Below are positions 8,051-17,615 of a stretch of 48,165 bases of DNA, in pieces. Source of the DNA: Acidobacteriota bacterium (GTDB taxonomy: Bacteria; Acidobacteriota; Terriglobia; UBA7540); assembly GCA_021827245.1 (NCBI GenBank), contig JAKAWN010000004.1, forward strand, positions 1 through 48,165, in the 5' to 3' direction. Under the pieces are notes generated by a model. The model ran no database searches and had not been told where the DNA came from. It was given only the letters and a program-made list of their open reading frames with translations. The translations under genes and the position numbers were made by a program. Positions within the stretch are counted from its first letter, which is position 1; every line of letters begins with the position of its first letter.

Positions 8051-8962
8051 TTGACAAAACGTCGCGTCATTCGAACTATCCTCCTGATTCTCTTGGGTTT
8101 GGTCGCTGCCTTTTTCCTGGTTGTGGTGCCGTTGTTTTTTACCTACATTATTACGTCTGCGCAATTCCATTTTCACGACCCGAACGCCGGAAAAACGCCG
8201 CAGTCGTTCGGCCTTAGTTACCAGCGCATAGAATTCCATTCCTCGGACGGGATCTTGTTGAGGGGCTGGTATGTGCCGGCCGGCCCGAAGGCTGTTGGAA
8301 CGATTATTTATTGCCACGGCCGCAACCGTTCTCGCGTTGAAATGCTTCCTATGGAAGTTTTTGCCCACAGCCTTGGCTACAGTGGCTTGCTGTTCGACTT
8401 TCGCCACTCAGGAAAAAGCGGTGGCAAGTTTGCGGACCTCGGATATCTGGGGCGGCTTGATGTTTTGGCAGCCATCCATTACGCATTGAATCAGGAGAAA
8501 GCCACACGGCCCATTGTCTTGTGGGGAGTATCGATGGGCGCCGCCGCCGCTCTGATGGCTGCCTCTGAAACGCCGGATGTCGCGGCGGTCATTTCAGACA
8601 GTTCTTTCCTTTCTTTTCGCCAGATCATTGTCCACGCCGCCCACATGATCTTTCACGTTCCTTCCTTCCCGATGGTGGATGAGGCCATCTATCTTTCTGC
8701 CTGGCGAGGTGGGTTCTGGCCTTCGGAGTTTGACCTGAGGAAGGCGGTTGAACGCATCAATCCCCGCCCGATTCTCTTCGTATCGGTGAAAGGCGATCGG
8801 CTGATCCCGCCCGCTGTTACGCGCGAGCTCTATTCCTATTCGACCAGCCCCAAGAAAGTCTTGTTGCTGGTTCCCGGCCATCGCCACGGCGAAGGGTTCA
8901 CCTCCGGACATGAGCAATACGAGCAGGCAGTGGAAAAATTTCTTTCCAGCATTTCCGGCTGA
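8051..8962 (+). CDS. Membrane-anchored alpha/beta hydrolase
   Basis: 303 residues. One N-terminal membrane helix (about 8-32) anchors a periplasm-facing or cytoplasm-facing hydrolase domain. It shows YCHGRNRSR (oxyanion region), the nucleophile elbow GVSMGA with Ser near residue 161, the acid in KGDRLIPP and the catalytic His in PGHRHGE. This resembles YfhR/FrsA-like serine hydrolases of unknown substrate. The start is TTG at 8051, with AGAAGG about 6 bases upstream. It probably shares a transcript with the MFS gene before it. Confidence 0.88.
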   Translation: MTKRRVIRTILLILLGLVAAFFLVVVPLFFTYIITSAQFHFHDPNAGKTPQSFGLSYQRIEFHSSDGILLRGWYVPAGPKAVGTIIYCHGRNRSRVEMLPMEVFAHSLGYSGLLFDFRHSGKSGGKFADLGYLGRLDVLAAIHYALNQEKATRPIVLWGVSMGAAAALMAASETPDVAAVISDSSFLSFRQIIVHAAHMIFHVPSFPMVDEAIYLSAWRGGFWPSEFDLRKAVERINPRPILFVSVKGDRLIPPAVTRELYSYSTSPKKVLLLVPGHRHGEGFTSGHEQYEQAVEKFLSSISG

Positions 8963-9062
8963 ATTTCCATCGCTACATTCAGACCCTCGGGGTTAGAATG
9001 TTTCCACCTGCGTTTTCCCCGCTGTCTAATCGAATTCGTTTTGAACCTGAAGGAGGTTTGCC

Positions 9063-9938
9063 ATGACTGATGCTGCAGAACAAACCCACACCGACCTTCG
9101 ATTCGGTCCCTGGCTGACAGGTCCTTTTGCGTTCATTGCTCTGCTGATCATTGCTCGTTTCTTGTTGGAGATTTTCGGAATGCCGCACCAGATCACGCGT
9201 TACCTTTCCGCTACGGGGGCCGTCTTTCTGGTGGCGATTTACCTGGGGGCCGTCGCTCCACTCCGCGGAGTTCGGAAATCATGGGAGATTCTGCTGCCCG
9301 GCGTTCTGCTGGCTGTGTGGGAACAAGCTTGGGTGATCCTTTTTACAATCGTCTCCGGCGCACTCCGCCTCCAGAGAAGCCATTTTGCCGAGCCCCAGGA
9401 TTGGGGCAATTGGCGTCACCTCGCCCATCATGTGTTCGCACACCTTGCAGAGATTGTTCCCACTTCGATCGTCATTCTGGTTCTGATGGCCGCCATGCTG
9501 GTGCTTTGGCATTGGCCGATTACCGTGGGTCCAGCAGCCGTACTGGGCGCCCTGGTCGTCATTCGCTTCTGGTCTGAAGCAATGAAACTGAATCCGATCG
9601 TCTCCTCCGCCTGGAGTTCCTCGGTTGCGTTCCTGCTTTGCGGATTTTTCCTGGGAGGGGTCGGCGCGTCGATTGGGCTTTCCTCGTTTCGCCGCCTCTT
9701 CGTTCCAGCGATGGTGCTCGGATGGACCTGGCGCTTCTGGATTCTTGTTGCGGTGCTGATGGGAGCTGCGACCCCCCATTACCAGACCCACTTTTACACC
9801 GGCCCACACAGAGATGTGTTTTCTCACCTTATCTCGTTCCTGGGTGTTGAAGTGGTCATTGTGGGATTCATCGCAGGGCTTGTCGAGTGGGGAATTGCCT
9901 CCTGGACGGCGAGCGCCTTGCGCCCGCGGAACCTGTAG
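9063..9938 (+). CDS. Polytopic membrane protein of unknown function
   Basis: A 291-residue protein with about seven or eight hydrophobic helices and His-rich short loops (WRHLAHHVFAHLAE near residues 118-131; TPHYQTHFYTGPHRD near 238-252). I do not recognise the family. The clustered histidines could bind metal, but that is speculation. The ATG has a strong AAGGAGG about 6 bases upstream. TAGAAT at 8993-8998 may be a -10 box, with a poor -35. It stands alone between the hydrolase and a long spacer. Confidence 0.75.
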   Translation: MTDAAEQTHTDLRFGPWLTGPFAFIALLIIARFLLEIFGMPHQITRYLSATGAVFLVAIYLGAVAPLRGVRKSWEILLPGVLLAVWEQAWVILFTIVSGALRLQRSHFAEPQDWGNWRHLAHHVFAHLAEIVPTSIVILVLMAAMLVLWHWPITVGPAAVLGALVVIRFWSEAMKLNPIVSSAWSSSVAFLLCGFFLGGVGASIGLSSFRRLFVPAMVLGWTWRFWILVAVLMGAATPHYQTHFYTGPHRDVFSHLISFLGVEVVIVGFIAGLVEWGIASWTASALRPRNL

Positions 9939-10812
9939 TAGCAGACGGACTCTTACTTGCGGCGGTCGGATTGTCGCCTGCCGCTGCCGTTTACGATAAA
10001 AGCAATGTGCAAACTCTTGCGCGAAACGCTTTTCAGCCACTGTGCAAATGAATGCTCACTCCTGGCCGCCTGTGCAAAGAACGGATGTGGAAAAGCTTTG
10101 CAATCGGCCTGAACGACACTCTTCCAGTACCGGATTTCGCAAGGTTTTAACTATTCGAATCGTGATAGCAAGCATTTTGTATTCATGATCTTTCCCGTCT
10201 GTCTTGCCTTTATCCTGCTACCTCACACGTCGACAAATAACCAGCTTGGCCCGAAGTGTGCCGGACGGATCTAACCTACTGAAAAAACAGAGCCGAATTC
10301 CAAAGCGGTTGGGGGAAGGAGGATGACTTTTGAACGGTCTGCTTTGCCATCACATGAGGCAAACTCTTTCAAGTTATTAACTTCCCGCCGATCATTCCCG
10401 GTGGCCGTTTGTGCTGGCGGGATTCCCGTGAAATGGCGCTTTTGGAATACCGATTGCTACCCAGCGGATGTGAAAAGGTGAAAAGCAACCGGCCCGAAAG
10501 GTATTGTGCTTGGGAGGACGGCGCTTATTTACTCATTGGTAATATTGTCGATCAGTATCTTACTCGAGCAGTCTATGACTGCCTTCTATTTGGCGAAGCT
10601 TTTAATAGCAAGCTAACGTCTTGTGCGGATCGTATTCTCTGTTAGATTGGAACGAGGGTCACAGGTAGTTCTGGAGAGTGGGCTCCTTCGAGGCGAATTC
10701 AGGGTCTGAGGGCATCTGGAAATCAGAGTGCTCGATCGAGAGTTAGTGGAATCTCTTTTCCATGGTGCAGTGGAGACAGTTGCGTTCGAACAGCAGACGG
10801 AGGGGAAAATAG
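9939..10812. other. Long gene-poor spacer
   Basis: About 870 bases with lower GC than its surroundings. A 53-codon frame at 10323-10484 follows GGAGG too closely to be convincing, and a 78-codon frame at 10409-10645 has no protein-like character. The region must contain the promoter of the TadG-like gene. No tRNA or clear riboswitch was seen. Confidence 0.4.
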
Positions 10813-12237
10813 ATGACGAAGACCAGTGAGCACACCAGTTGTAGGCGCCATCGGGACCGTGGCATCAGCATTCTGATCGTTGCCGTTTCAATGATTTTCA
10901 TTCTTGGGATGGCCGGGCTTGGCATTGATCTTGCCTCGCTCTACGTCGGTCGCAGCCAGGCGCAGCGCGCAGCGGACGCCGCGGCCCTGGCAGCAGCAAA
11001 TTATTTAGCATCTCCGGACAGTGCTTGCCTCACGGGGGACGGGGGAACCCTTTCCTCGACCTGCGAGGCTCTCGCCATCCAACGGGCGGAGGCTGTGGGC
11101 AATAACAACCTGATTGCCGGCGTCAGCCCCAACATTCAGGATGGCGACGTCACATTTCTTTCGGCGAGCGCGAACGACCCGCAAGTTCAAGTGGTGGCAG
11201 CGCGCGATGCCGCGCATGGCAATCCCATGCCAACTTTCTTTGTCAAAATCTTTGGCATCGATACGGCGAACGTCTCCGCGAAGGCAGTGGCGGAAGCCTA
11301 CACCCCAGACTCGTCTGGCCCGCCAGTGGGAGCGAGGTGCGTGAAGCCTTGGCTTATCCCGAATTGTGATCCCGGAAACCTAAGGAGCGTGACGGGTCAA
11401 TACAATCAATACTGTGGTTCGAGTCCGGAAGTCGGAGGCTTTGTCGACGTCACGCCCGGGAGCTATGCCTCTGTGTTGGCACGCCCGGATGGTTGGGCCG
11501 ACTCTAGTTGGCCATCCGATGGAAGCGGCCCTAAGGGCGAACCGTTCACTCTGAAGCCTGGATCGCCAAGCGGGGCTGCGGCCCCCGGACAATACTACGC
11601 TGCCTACATCCCGAATGACACACTATCCCCGACGGTATGCCCAGCTTGCGCCAAAAGTGGCGGCGGGAGTGGGAACGGGACCGGAAGTGCGGCCGTGTAC
11701 CGTGAAAACATCGAGTGCTGCAACCAGAACGCTATCGTCTGCGGGCCGAACGCTATAACTCTTCAGTCTACAGCGGGCAACATGGTCGGTCCAACCTCAG
11801 CCGGGGTTGACTGCCTGATCCATCAGGCGGGGAATACCAGTTGTGGCCAGGACTATCTGGAGGGTGTATCCAATCCGCCGTGTGTGTCCGCCCAGCCTCC
11901 ACCGTTGACTTCTTTAAAGATCATCGCGGGGCCAAATTATCCTTATGGCGACCAATGGATAGGAAAGCAGATTTCTTCTACGGCATCCGATTCTGTGGTT
12001 GCACTCCCCATTTGGGATGGCAACCCGTTGCAATCGGGGCAGAATCCGAATATTGTTGTCGTCGGATTCCTGCAGCTCTTTATCCAGAACGAGGATTCCA
12101 CCAACCAGGGCACGGTCTATGGTACCGTGATGGGCGTTACGGCATGCGGCGGCGGAGGATCAGGCTCTGGGTCGAATGGCGGCCCGATCATAGCTCCGGG
12201 TGGTTCAACAGTTCCTGTACGTCTTATTCACGAATAG
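10813..12237 (+). CDS. TadG-like (TadE/G, pilus-assembly type) secreted protein
   Basis: 474 residues. The N-terminus (RDRGISILIVAVSMIFILGM... then GIDLASLYVGRSQAQRAADAAALAAA, residues about 16-60) is the Tad-domain pattern of TadG and related pseudopilin-like proteins: a basic start, one hydrophobic helix and a YVxRxxxQxAADAAALAAA amphipathic helix. The remainder is Gly/Ser/Pro-rich and extracytoplasmic with about 14 cysteines, probably disulfide-bonded, and a GGGGSGSGSNGG linker near the end. No other tad/flp gene is nearby. The ATG has GGAGGGG 7 bases upstream. Confidence 0.8.
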   Translation: MTKTSEHTSCRRHRDRGISILIVAVSMIFILGMAGLGIDLASLYVGRSQAQRAADAAALAAANYLASPDSACLTGDGGTLSSTCEALAIQRAEAVGNNNLIAGVSPNIQDGDVTFLSASANDPQVQVVAARDAAHGNPMPTFFVKIFGIDTANVSAKAVAEAYTPDSSGPPVGARCVKPWLIPNCDPGNLRSVTGQYNQYCGSSPEVGGFVDVTPGSYASVLARPDGWADSSWPSDGSGPKGEPFTLKPGSPSGAAAPGQYYAAYIPNDTLSPTVCPACAKSGGGSGNGTGSAAVYRENIECCNQNAIVCGPNAITLQSTAGNMVGPTSAGVDCLIHQAGNTSCGQDYLEGVSNPPCVSAQPPPLTSLKIIAGPNYPYGDQWIGKQISSTASDSVVALPIWDGNPLQSGQNPNIVVVGFLQLFIQNEDSTNQGTVYGTVMGVTACGGGGSGSGSNGGPIIAPGGSTVPVRLIHE

Positions 12238-12257
12238 CCGTGGGGGAGACAAGGACA

Positions 12258-12302
12258 ACTTGCCGCAGTGAGATTCCCCTCCCGAGCCTCGCTGCGGCAA
12301 GT
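12258..12302. terminator. Long stem-loop between convergent genes
   Basis: ACTTGCCGCAG (12258-12268) pairs perfectly with CTGCGGCAAGT (12292-12302), and four inner pairs, one of them a wobble, extend the stem to about 15 bp. It lies 21 bases after the TadG-like stop and before the end of the convergent receptor gene. There is no T-run, so it may be a Rho-assisted or bidirectional 3' structure. Confidence 0.4.
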
Positions 12303-12328
12303 CGCTTGAATTCTGCTGGGAACTCAGG

Positions 12329-12348
12329 GGCGTCAAGGTTTTGACGCC
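12329..12348. terminator. Second hairpin in the convergent spacer
   Basis: GGCGTCAA and TTGACGCC form an 8-bp perfect stem with a GGTT loop. It lies about 85 bases past the end of the minus-strand receptor gene. As there is no T-run on either strand, termination is possible but unproven. Confidence 0.35.
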
Positions 12349-12432
12349 ATCCATTAAAAGGAGCGGCTGACAGCCAGGCCCAGTCCATCCAGATCCTGAA
12401 GATTGTATTTTTAAGTGCTGAGTCGCGACAGT

Positions 12433-15400
12433 TTACCACAGCAGCTTCAGCCCAAACTGGATTTGCCTTGCACTGGTGGATGTGCTGGTGATGATGCCTG
12501 CCGTTGTCGCCGGTGTGGCCGTAGGTTGTGTGAAAACAATCAGATTGGGAGTGTTAAAGTTGGCCCGGTTGAAGATGTTAAAGAACTCCCCGCGCAGTTC
12601 AAGCTTTACGTTTTCCGTTATCGGCGTGTCCTTGAGGACCGAGAGGTCAAGCGCTTCCAGCCCGGGACCCGCGAAGGTATCCCTTCCGACGTTCCCGAAA
12701 GTCCCATTTGGGGGAACGACGAACGCGTTGGGATTGAAATAGCGGTTCGGACTTCCCAGAATTATCGGCCCCCTAAACGCCGGATTGAACGATGTTCGCA
12801 CGGGGTTGCGCGTGTCGCCGTTGTTGGAGGGGTTGAAGCTTAACTGGGGCGTGAATGGAAAGCCGGACCGTGCAGACTCGATTGCATCCAGTGTCCAGCC
12901 GCTGGCCAGTTCCCTTGTCCAGCCCGCCTGCCTGCGGAGGAACCGTTTCCCACTTCCGAAAGGAAGTTCGTAGCTCCCGCTGAGCACCACTACGTTTCTC
13001 ACGTCAAAGGTCGAGAGCCCGTAGTCCAGGGCCAGGTTCCTGGGGTCCATGGCCAGCCCGGGAGCGTTCGTGGCGGTGCTGGGATTCAGCGTATCGCCAT
13101 TGTCGAGGCTCTTGGACCACGTGTACGCACCCCGGAATTCCAGCCCGTGGCTGAACCGGTGGCTCACGTCGGCCTGCAGACTGTTGTAGGAACTCACGCC
13201 TTCGGAAAACCATGTCCAGGTATTCGCAAGCTGGGGATTCGCCCGCGGGGCGCCAGCAGGCGTGTAAAGAGTTCCAGCAGGCAAGCCGGCAGGGCACGCG
13301 GCAGCGGGGCAGACGGCCGGAACCGGCTGATTCGCGTCGATGCTGACGATCTCGTGATACCCGTGCGATCCCACATAGTTGATTCGCACAAGCGTATTGG
13401 GTGTGAGGGCGTGCTCAATCCCCAGGCTATACGCCTCCACTATGGGAGTGTACAGGCTTGGCTGAACTCCGGCGGGCTCCACCAGGGCATTGGCAGGCAG
13501 AGCCGCGCCAGGGACCAGCGGGAACGAGGAAAGCGGAACGTTCTGGAGGTGGAGGGTTGTGTTAAACGGTGCGTTTTGATCCAGGCGATAACTCAGCGCA
13601 TCCTGCAGATCGGCATAAAGCCCGAAGCCGGCGCGGACCACCGTTCCTCCATGGCCGAAAGGGTCCCAGGCCAGTCCGGCTCGCGGCTCGGGCAAGAACC
13701 TGGCATGGTTCACTGTAAAGACGGATTGACCAACGCGGGGGGCAGTTTCGATGACGCCTTGCGGATTGAAAACAAAGTTTGCGGCCCGGCCGCGCGCTTC
13801 ATTCCAGCCGTTGGTGAATTCGTCGCGAAAACCCAGCGTGATGGTGAGGTTGCGGCGCAATCGCATGCTGTCCTGCAGGTACCATGCGCCTTCCAGCGAT
13901 CGCCATTCCATGGACGTCGGCGAAGGAACAGCGACAAAAGATGAGACGTTTCCCTCAAGAAAATCCTGCAAACTTGAAAATGATGCCTGCCCGTACTGCG
14001 ACAGCGCGAGCCGGTCGTTTGACTGGATTTGCTGGAACCAGATTCCCGCGGTGAATTGATGGAGCCCATGATGAATGGCAAGGCGATCCTCGTAAGTAAA
14101 AAGGTTGCGGTCAACGAACAGATTGCTCCCGATGTTGCTGCCTGCCAGCGTGATTTGTGTCGCCGCGTTCGGAGATGCGCCGCCGCCGATCACCACCGAC
14201 CCAATGGGCCTGCCCTGAACAAATCCGGACAGATCAATTGCGGACTTTCCCGTAAAAAAGTAGCTGGCCCTTGAGAAGCCAAGCCGCGCGACGTTCAGCA
14301 CCGTGGGTGAAAAAACATGGGTTTCACCGAGGCTTGCCACCTGCTCTCTCAGGCTTTCAATGTCCAGGCTGAGCGGGTTCTCGCTGGGCGTGAAATCCGC
14401 GCTATCGTCGACGGTGTAGACCCCGCTCAGAGAATCGCGGTTCGAAAATCGCTGATCGAGTCTCGCCGTCCCAAAGTCTTCACGAATGGTCTGGAGCGGA
14501 TGGCTTAAGGTCTCCGCGATGCCGCTGCCGAGTTCCGGCCCATTCGGCTGTGGCCAGAGCGACAGGAGTGGTACGGCATCCGGAGCGACGCCCACATCGA
14601 CAAGCGTACCTCCCGGGCCGGGCAGAAAACCCTGCCGCGCCTGGGCGTCCGGGACCAGCGCCACGCTGCTGAGCCTCAAGTGCTGCCGGTAGCCCTCATA
14701 ATTCCCAAAGATGAACGTTTTGTTCTTCTGGATCGGTCCCCCCAGCGCGCCGCCAAATTGATTCCGCTGAAACGAAGGTTTGGCGCCACGGTCAAAAAAG
14801 TTCCGGGCGTCGAGAGCGCTGTTTCGCAAAAACTCGTACACCGTGCCATGCCAATGATTGGTTCCTGAATTCGTGATGATGCTCACCTGGGCTCCCGGCC
14901 TTTTCCCGTATTCGGCTCCGTAGGCGCCCGTGGCTACGTTGAATTCCCGGACGGCATCCACACCCAGCAATTGCCCGCTGGTTCCGGCGGGCTGCATGTT
15001 GATTTCGGCCGCGCCAGTGTATTCGATCCCGTTCAGCAGGAACAGGTTCTCCTGGGGCCGCCGCCCGAGCACTGCGAACATGTTTCCGATGGCGGAATTC
15101 GAAACACCGACGCCACCACCTTTCTGCGAGGTATAGTCCACGACGCCGGGATTGAGTGTGAGCAGCTCGTCGTAACTGCGGCCGTTCAGCGGGAGATTCT
15201 TGATCTCCAGTTGGTCTACGACTCCGGCGTTTGAACTGGCGGACGGGCTGACCAGCGGTGCCCGTCCCTTGACGGTGAGTTCCTGCTTGAATTCTCCCAG
15301 TCTGAGGGAGACGTTCGTGATGACCTGGCCGGCAGCCGTCAGGGCGATGCCGGTGCGATCCACGGTCGTGAACCCCTTCTTCCGCACAGTGACTTCATAT

Positions 15401-15648
15401 CTGCCGGCCGGAAGCGCAACGAGATCGTATCTTCCGCGTGAGTCCGTTAGGGTCGACCGGACAGACCCGGTTTGCACTTCTCTCGCATCGACGATCGCCC
15501 CGGCAACGTAGCCGCCGGAGGGATCCGTCACGGTTCCAGAGATGGCGGCTGTCACCTGTGCGCTTGCGGGCGCGGCAAGCAAAGCAAGCAAGAGAGGCAA
15601 GAGAAAAACTTCGGTGAACCCTGCGGTGACCCGTGTCAGAAAACGCAT
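12433..15648 (-). CDS. Oar-like TonB-dependent outer-membrane receptor
   Basis: 1071 residues. A signal peptide (about 1-30, ending ASA-Q) is followed by a carboxypeptidase-regulatory-like beta-sandwich (AAISGTVTDPSGGYVAGA ... YEVTVRKKGF, about 33-115). Then come a plug domain (NLPLNGRSYDELLTLNPGVV; VDAVREFNVATGAYGAEYGKRPGAQVSI) and a large beta-barrel ending in QFGLKLLW, a typical C-terminal aromatic barrel strand. These receptors, greatly expanded in acidobacteria, import large or bulky substrates, probably oligosaccharides or peptides, using TonB-ExbBD; the substrate here is unknown. It is transcribed alone on the minus strand from a good promoter at 15752-15781. Confidence 0.93.
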   Translation of the reverse strand: MRFLTRVTAGFTEVFLLPLLLALLAAPASAQVTAAISGTVTDPSGGYVAGAIVDAREVQTGSVRSTLTDSRGRYDLVALPAGRYEVTVRKKGFTTVDRTGIALTAAGQVITNVSLRLGEFKQELTVKGRAPLVSPSASSNAGVVDQLEIKNLPLNGRSYDELLTLNPGVVDYTSQKGGGVGVSNSAIGNMFAVLGRRPQENLFLLNGIEYTGAAEINMQPAGTSGQLLGVDAVREFNVATGAYGAEYGKRPGAQVSIITNSGTNHWHGTVYEFLRNSALDARNFFDRGAKPSFQRNQFGGALGGPIQKNKTFIFGNYEGYRQHLRLSSVALVPDAQARQGFLPGPGGTLVDVGVAPDAVPLLSLWPQPNGPELGSGIAETLSHPLQTIREDFGTARLDQRFSNRDSLSGVYTVDDSADFTPSENPLSLDIESLREQVASLGETHVFSPTVLNVARLGFSRASYFFTGKSAIDLSGFVQGRPIGSVVIGGGASPNAATQITLAGSNIGSNLFVDRNLFTYEDRLAIHHGLHQFTAGIWFQQIQSNDRLALSQYGQASFSSLQDFLEGNVSSFVAVPSPTSMEWRSLEGAWYLQDSMRLRRNLTITLGFRDEFTNGWNEARGRAANFVFNPQGVIETAPRVGQSVFTVNHARFLPEPRAGLAWDPFGHGGTVVRAGFGLYADLQDALSYRLDQNAPFNTTLHLQNVPLSSFPLVPGAALPANALVEPAGVQPSLYTPIVEAYSLGIEHALTPNTLVRINYVGSHGYHEIVSIDANQPVPAVCPAAACPAGLPAGTLYTPAGAPRANPQLANTWTWFSEGVSSYNSLQADVSHRFSHGLEFRGAYTWSKSLDNGDTLNPSTATNAPGLAMDPRNLALDYGLSTFDVRNVVVLSGSYELPFGSGKRFLRRQAGWTRELASGWTLDAIESARSGFPFTPQLSFNPSNNGDTRNPVRTSFNPAFRGPIILGSPNRYFNPNAFVVPPNGTFGNVGRDTFAGPGLEALDLSVLKDTPITENVKLELRGEFFNIFNRANFNTPNLIVFTQPTATPATTAGIITSTSTSARQIQFGLKLLW

Positions 15649-15751
15649 CGTATTCTGCTCCTCGATCGCTCGCCCGAGTCGCCATTTGATACTCGCTGTT
15701 CTGAAATCCTCAAGATGGCGGCGGAAGAAAACTCAAAGCGGACAGGAGGGG

Positions 15752-15781
15752 ATGATAAGAGGGATGGGCTGTATGAGTCAA
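15752..15781 (-). promoter_or_regulatory. Sigma-70-type promoter of the Oar-like receptor
   Basis: On the minus strand, TTGACT (15776-15781, 5 of 6 to consensus) and TATCAT (15752-15757, 5 of 6) are separated by 18 bases. This lies about 100 bases upstream of the receptor start at 15648. Confidence 0.55.
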
Positions 15782-15963
15782 GTTATCTGTCGCGATTAAT
15801 ACGGTTATATATGGCTTGATTCGATTGTATTTTTGAGGTTTGTGAGTCCCGGCGCGAGGCTGGGGCGTGCGCAGACTGGCTTTTCTCCGCCTTTTTAGGT
15901 TACGGAGACTTGCACGCTCGCTTGTCCGGGGAGCCCGAGTTTTGTGAGGGAGGTTATGACGGC
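15782..15963. other. Rest of the spacer between the receptor promoter and bshA
   Basis: The remainder of the 315-base spacer, with an A+T-rich part near 15785-15840. No gene, hairpin terminator or repeat was recognised. It receives the 3' end of the bshA transcript. Confidence 0.35.
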
Positions 15964-17088
15964 TTAGCCGTTTTCCACGGTGCGCCGGTAGAGATCTTCG
16001 TATTGGGGGATAATTTTCGAAGCGCAGAACTGGGTGAGGGCGCGCTTTCGGCCCGCCTCGCCCATGCGCCGGTGGAGTTCGAAATCGGTCAGAATATCCA
16101 GAGCTCGGGCGGCCATCGTGTCCACATCCCTGGGCGGCACCAGGAACCCTTCGACACCATCCTGGACCACTTCAAGAAGTCCGCCCACTCGCGAGCAGAC
16201 GCTGGGGACGGCGCAGGCCATTGCCTCCAGCGCTACCAGTCCGAAGGATTCCAGGTCGCTCGGGAGCAGCACGACGTCCGCGCAGCACAGGAGATCCTGC
16301 ACCTGGTTCTGCTTGCCGAGGAAAAAAACGTCGCCCACCAGATTCTTATCACGGACCAGCCACTCGGCAGCGGTTCGGTCAGGGCCGTCGCCAATCATCA
16401 GTAGCTTGGCAGGAATCTCTTTTCTCACACGAGCAAAAATCTCAACCACGTCAGTCACGCGCTTAACCGGACGAAAATTAGACAGGTGAACCATGATTTT
16501 TTCGTCGTGCCGGGCAAAGTCCTGGCGATGTGACCGTTTGTCCTGCGGGTGAAAAACGTCGCAATTAACAAAATTGGAGATAACCTCAATGGGCCGGTGA
16601 ATTCCAAATTCCCGCATCGTTACCTGGCGGAGATATTCCGAAATGGCGGTCGCGGCATCGCTCTGTTCGATGGCGAAGCGTGTAATCGGCAGATAGGAGC
16701 GGTTGGAACCTACCAGTGTAATGTCCGTTCCGTGCAGGGTGGTCACGATCGGAATCCGGTGTGTTCCCATCATGGAACGGGCCAGGTACGCACTGACCGA
16801 ATGCGGGATGGCGTAGTGGACATGGAGCAGGTCAAGCGACTCATTGACCGCCACATTGTACATTTGCGAGGCGAGCGCGAGGGTGTAGGGAGGATGGTCA
16901 AACAACGGATAGTTCATGACCTCCACTTCGTGGAAGTGAATGCGTTCCGAGAGTTCGCCGACGCGCACTGGGACCGCATAGCTGATGAAGTGGATATCAT
17001 GGCCGCGAGCGGCCAGTTCCAGGCCGAGTTCCGTGGCTACAACACCGCTTCCGCCGTACGTGGGGTAACAGGTTATTCCGATTTTCAT
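15964..17088 (-). CDS. bshA: N-acetyl-alpha-D-glucosaminyl L-malate synthase
   Basis: A 374-residue GT4-type glycosyltransferase that joins UDP-GlcNAc and L-malate in the first step of bacillithiol synthesis. The BshA-specific start KIGITCYPTYGGSGVVATELG, the LHVHYAIPHSVSAYLAR segment and VTTLHGTDITLVG in the N-domain are characteristic. The C-domain has FRPVKRVTDVV, MIGDGPDR and the nucleotide-sugar site ESFGLVALEAMACAVPSV. The length matches the family. No bshB or bshC lies in the window. It follows a secreted protein gene 38 bases downstream of its stop and may be in the same transcript. Confidence 0.93.
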   Translation of the reverse strand: MKIGITCYPTYGGSGVVATELGLELAARGHDIHFISYAVPVRVGELSERIHFHEVEVMNYPLFDHPPYTLALASQMYNVAVNESLDLLHVHYAIPHSVSAYLARSMMGTHRIPIVTTLHGTDITLVGSNRSYLPITRFAIEQSDAATAISEYLRQVTMREFGIHRPIEVISNFVNCDVFHPQDKRSHRQDFARHDEKIMVHLSNFRPVKRVTDVVEIFARVRKEIPAKLLMIGDGPDRTAAEWLVRDKNLVGDVFFLGKQNQVQDLLCCADVVLLPSDLESFGLVALEAMACAVPSVCSRVGGLLEVVQDGVEGFLVPPRDVDTMAARALDILTDFELHRRMGEAGRKRALTQFCASKIIPQYEDLYRRTVENG

Positions 17089-17126
17089 AGAATGTGGCAG
17101 GAGGCCAGTCCAATTGGACAGGACTC

Positions 17127-17615
17127 CTATGAGGATGGTGCCGGCTTGCCTTTTCGATGGCTCTTGCCGGAACTCAAAACAACAATATTCTTGACTTGAA
17201 GGTCACCAGACTTCTGGGCGAAGTAGATCAACACGGTCATCCCTGGCGTCAGTTCCGCAAGATCCATCCGGCTTCCGGCGAGGTTCTCAATCCGCACTTT
17301 CTTCTTGACGCGAAAGATTTCGCTCTGCCTCCCGTGGCGTGATGTCACGTTCAGGATTTTTTCTTTCAGATTGAGCGATTCGATCTTCCCGCTGTAAGCC
17401 TGCTGCTGACTGCCGGACGACAGCTTGCCGACGATGGGAACCTTGCTCCTGCGCCCCTGCGCGTGAAGAGCTCCAGCTTGGGCGAGCGCAAACAAGCAGG
17501 TGGCCAGCACCGCCACAACCCTATAGGGTGCACAGCTACCGGAAACCGCTCCACGGCGTCTTCCGTCCGGGCAAGCCGGATCCTTGATTCGAATCGAATT
17601 TTGACGTTCCACCAA
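17127..17615 (-). CDS. Small secreted protein of unknown function
   Basis: Up to 162 residues. A hydrophobic segment (VVAVLATCLFALAQAGALHAQG, about residues 32-53) looks like a signal peptide ending at AQG. The mature part is about 105 residues and rich in beta strand: YSGKIESLNLKEKILNVTSRHG, then LTPGMTVLIYFAQKSGDLQVKNIVVL. This resembles OB-like DUF5666-type domains found in secreted acidobacterial proteins; the match is by eye. The true start probably lies nearer the signal peptide than the first TTG at 17615. It sits between hfq and bshA on the same strand. Confidence 0.65.
   Translation of the reverse strand: MVERQNSIRIKDPACPDGRRRGAVSGSCAPYRVVAVLATCLFALAQAGALHAQGRRSKVPIVGKLSSGSQQQAYSGKIESLNLKEKILNVTSRHGRQSEIFRVKKKVRIENLAGSRMDLAELTPGMTVLIYFAQKSGDLQVKNIVVLSSGKSHRKGKPAPSS

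Noticed and set aside
9999..10060. GCAAAC ... ACGC ... AGCCAC resembles fragments of a c-di-GMP (GEMM-I) riboswitch
   Set aside because: The helix between GCAAAC and ACGC cannot form, the spacing to AGCCAC is wrong and no P1 stem was found.
10323..10645. Two short frames in the long spacer before the TadG-like gene
   Set aside because: The first has its ribosome-binding site abutting the ATG; the second has no protein-like composition or motif.
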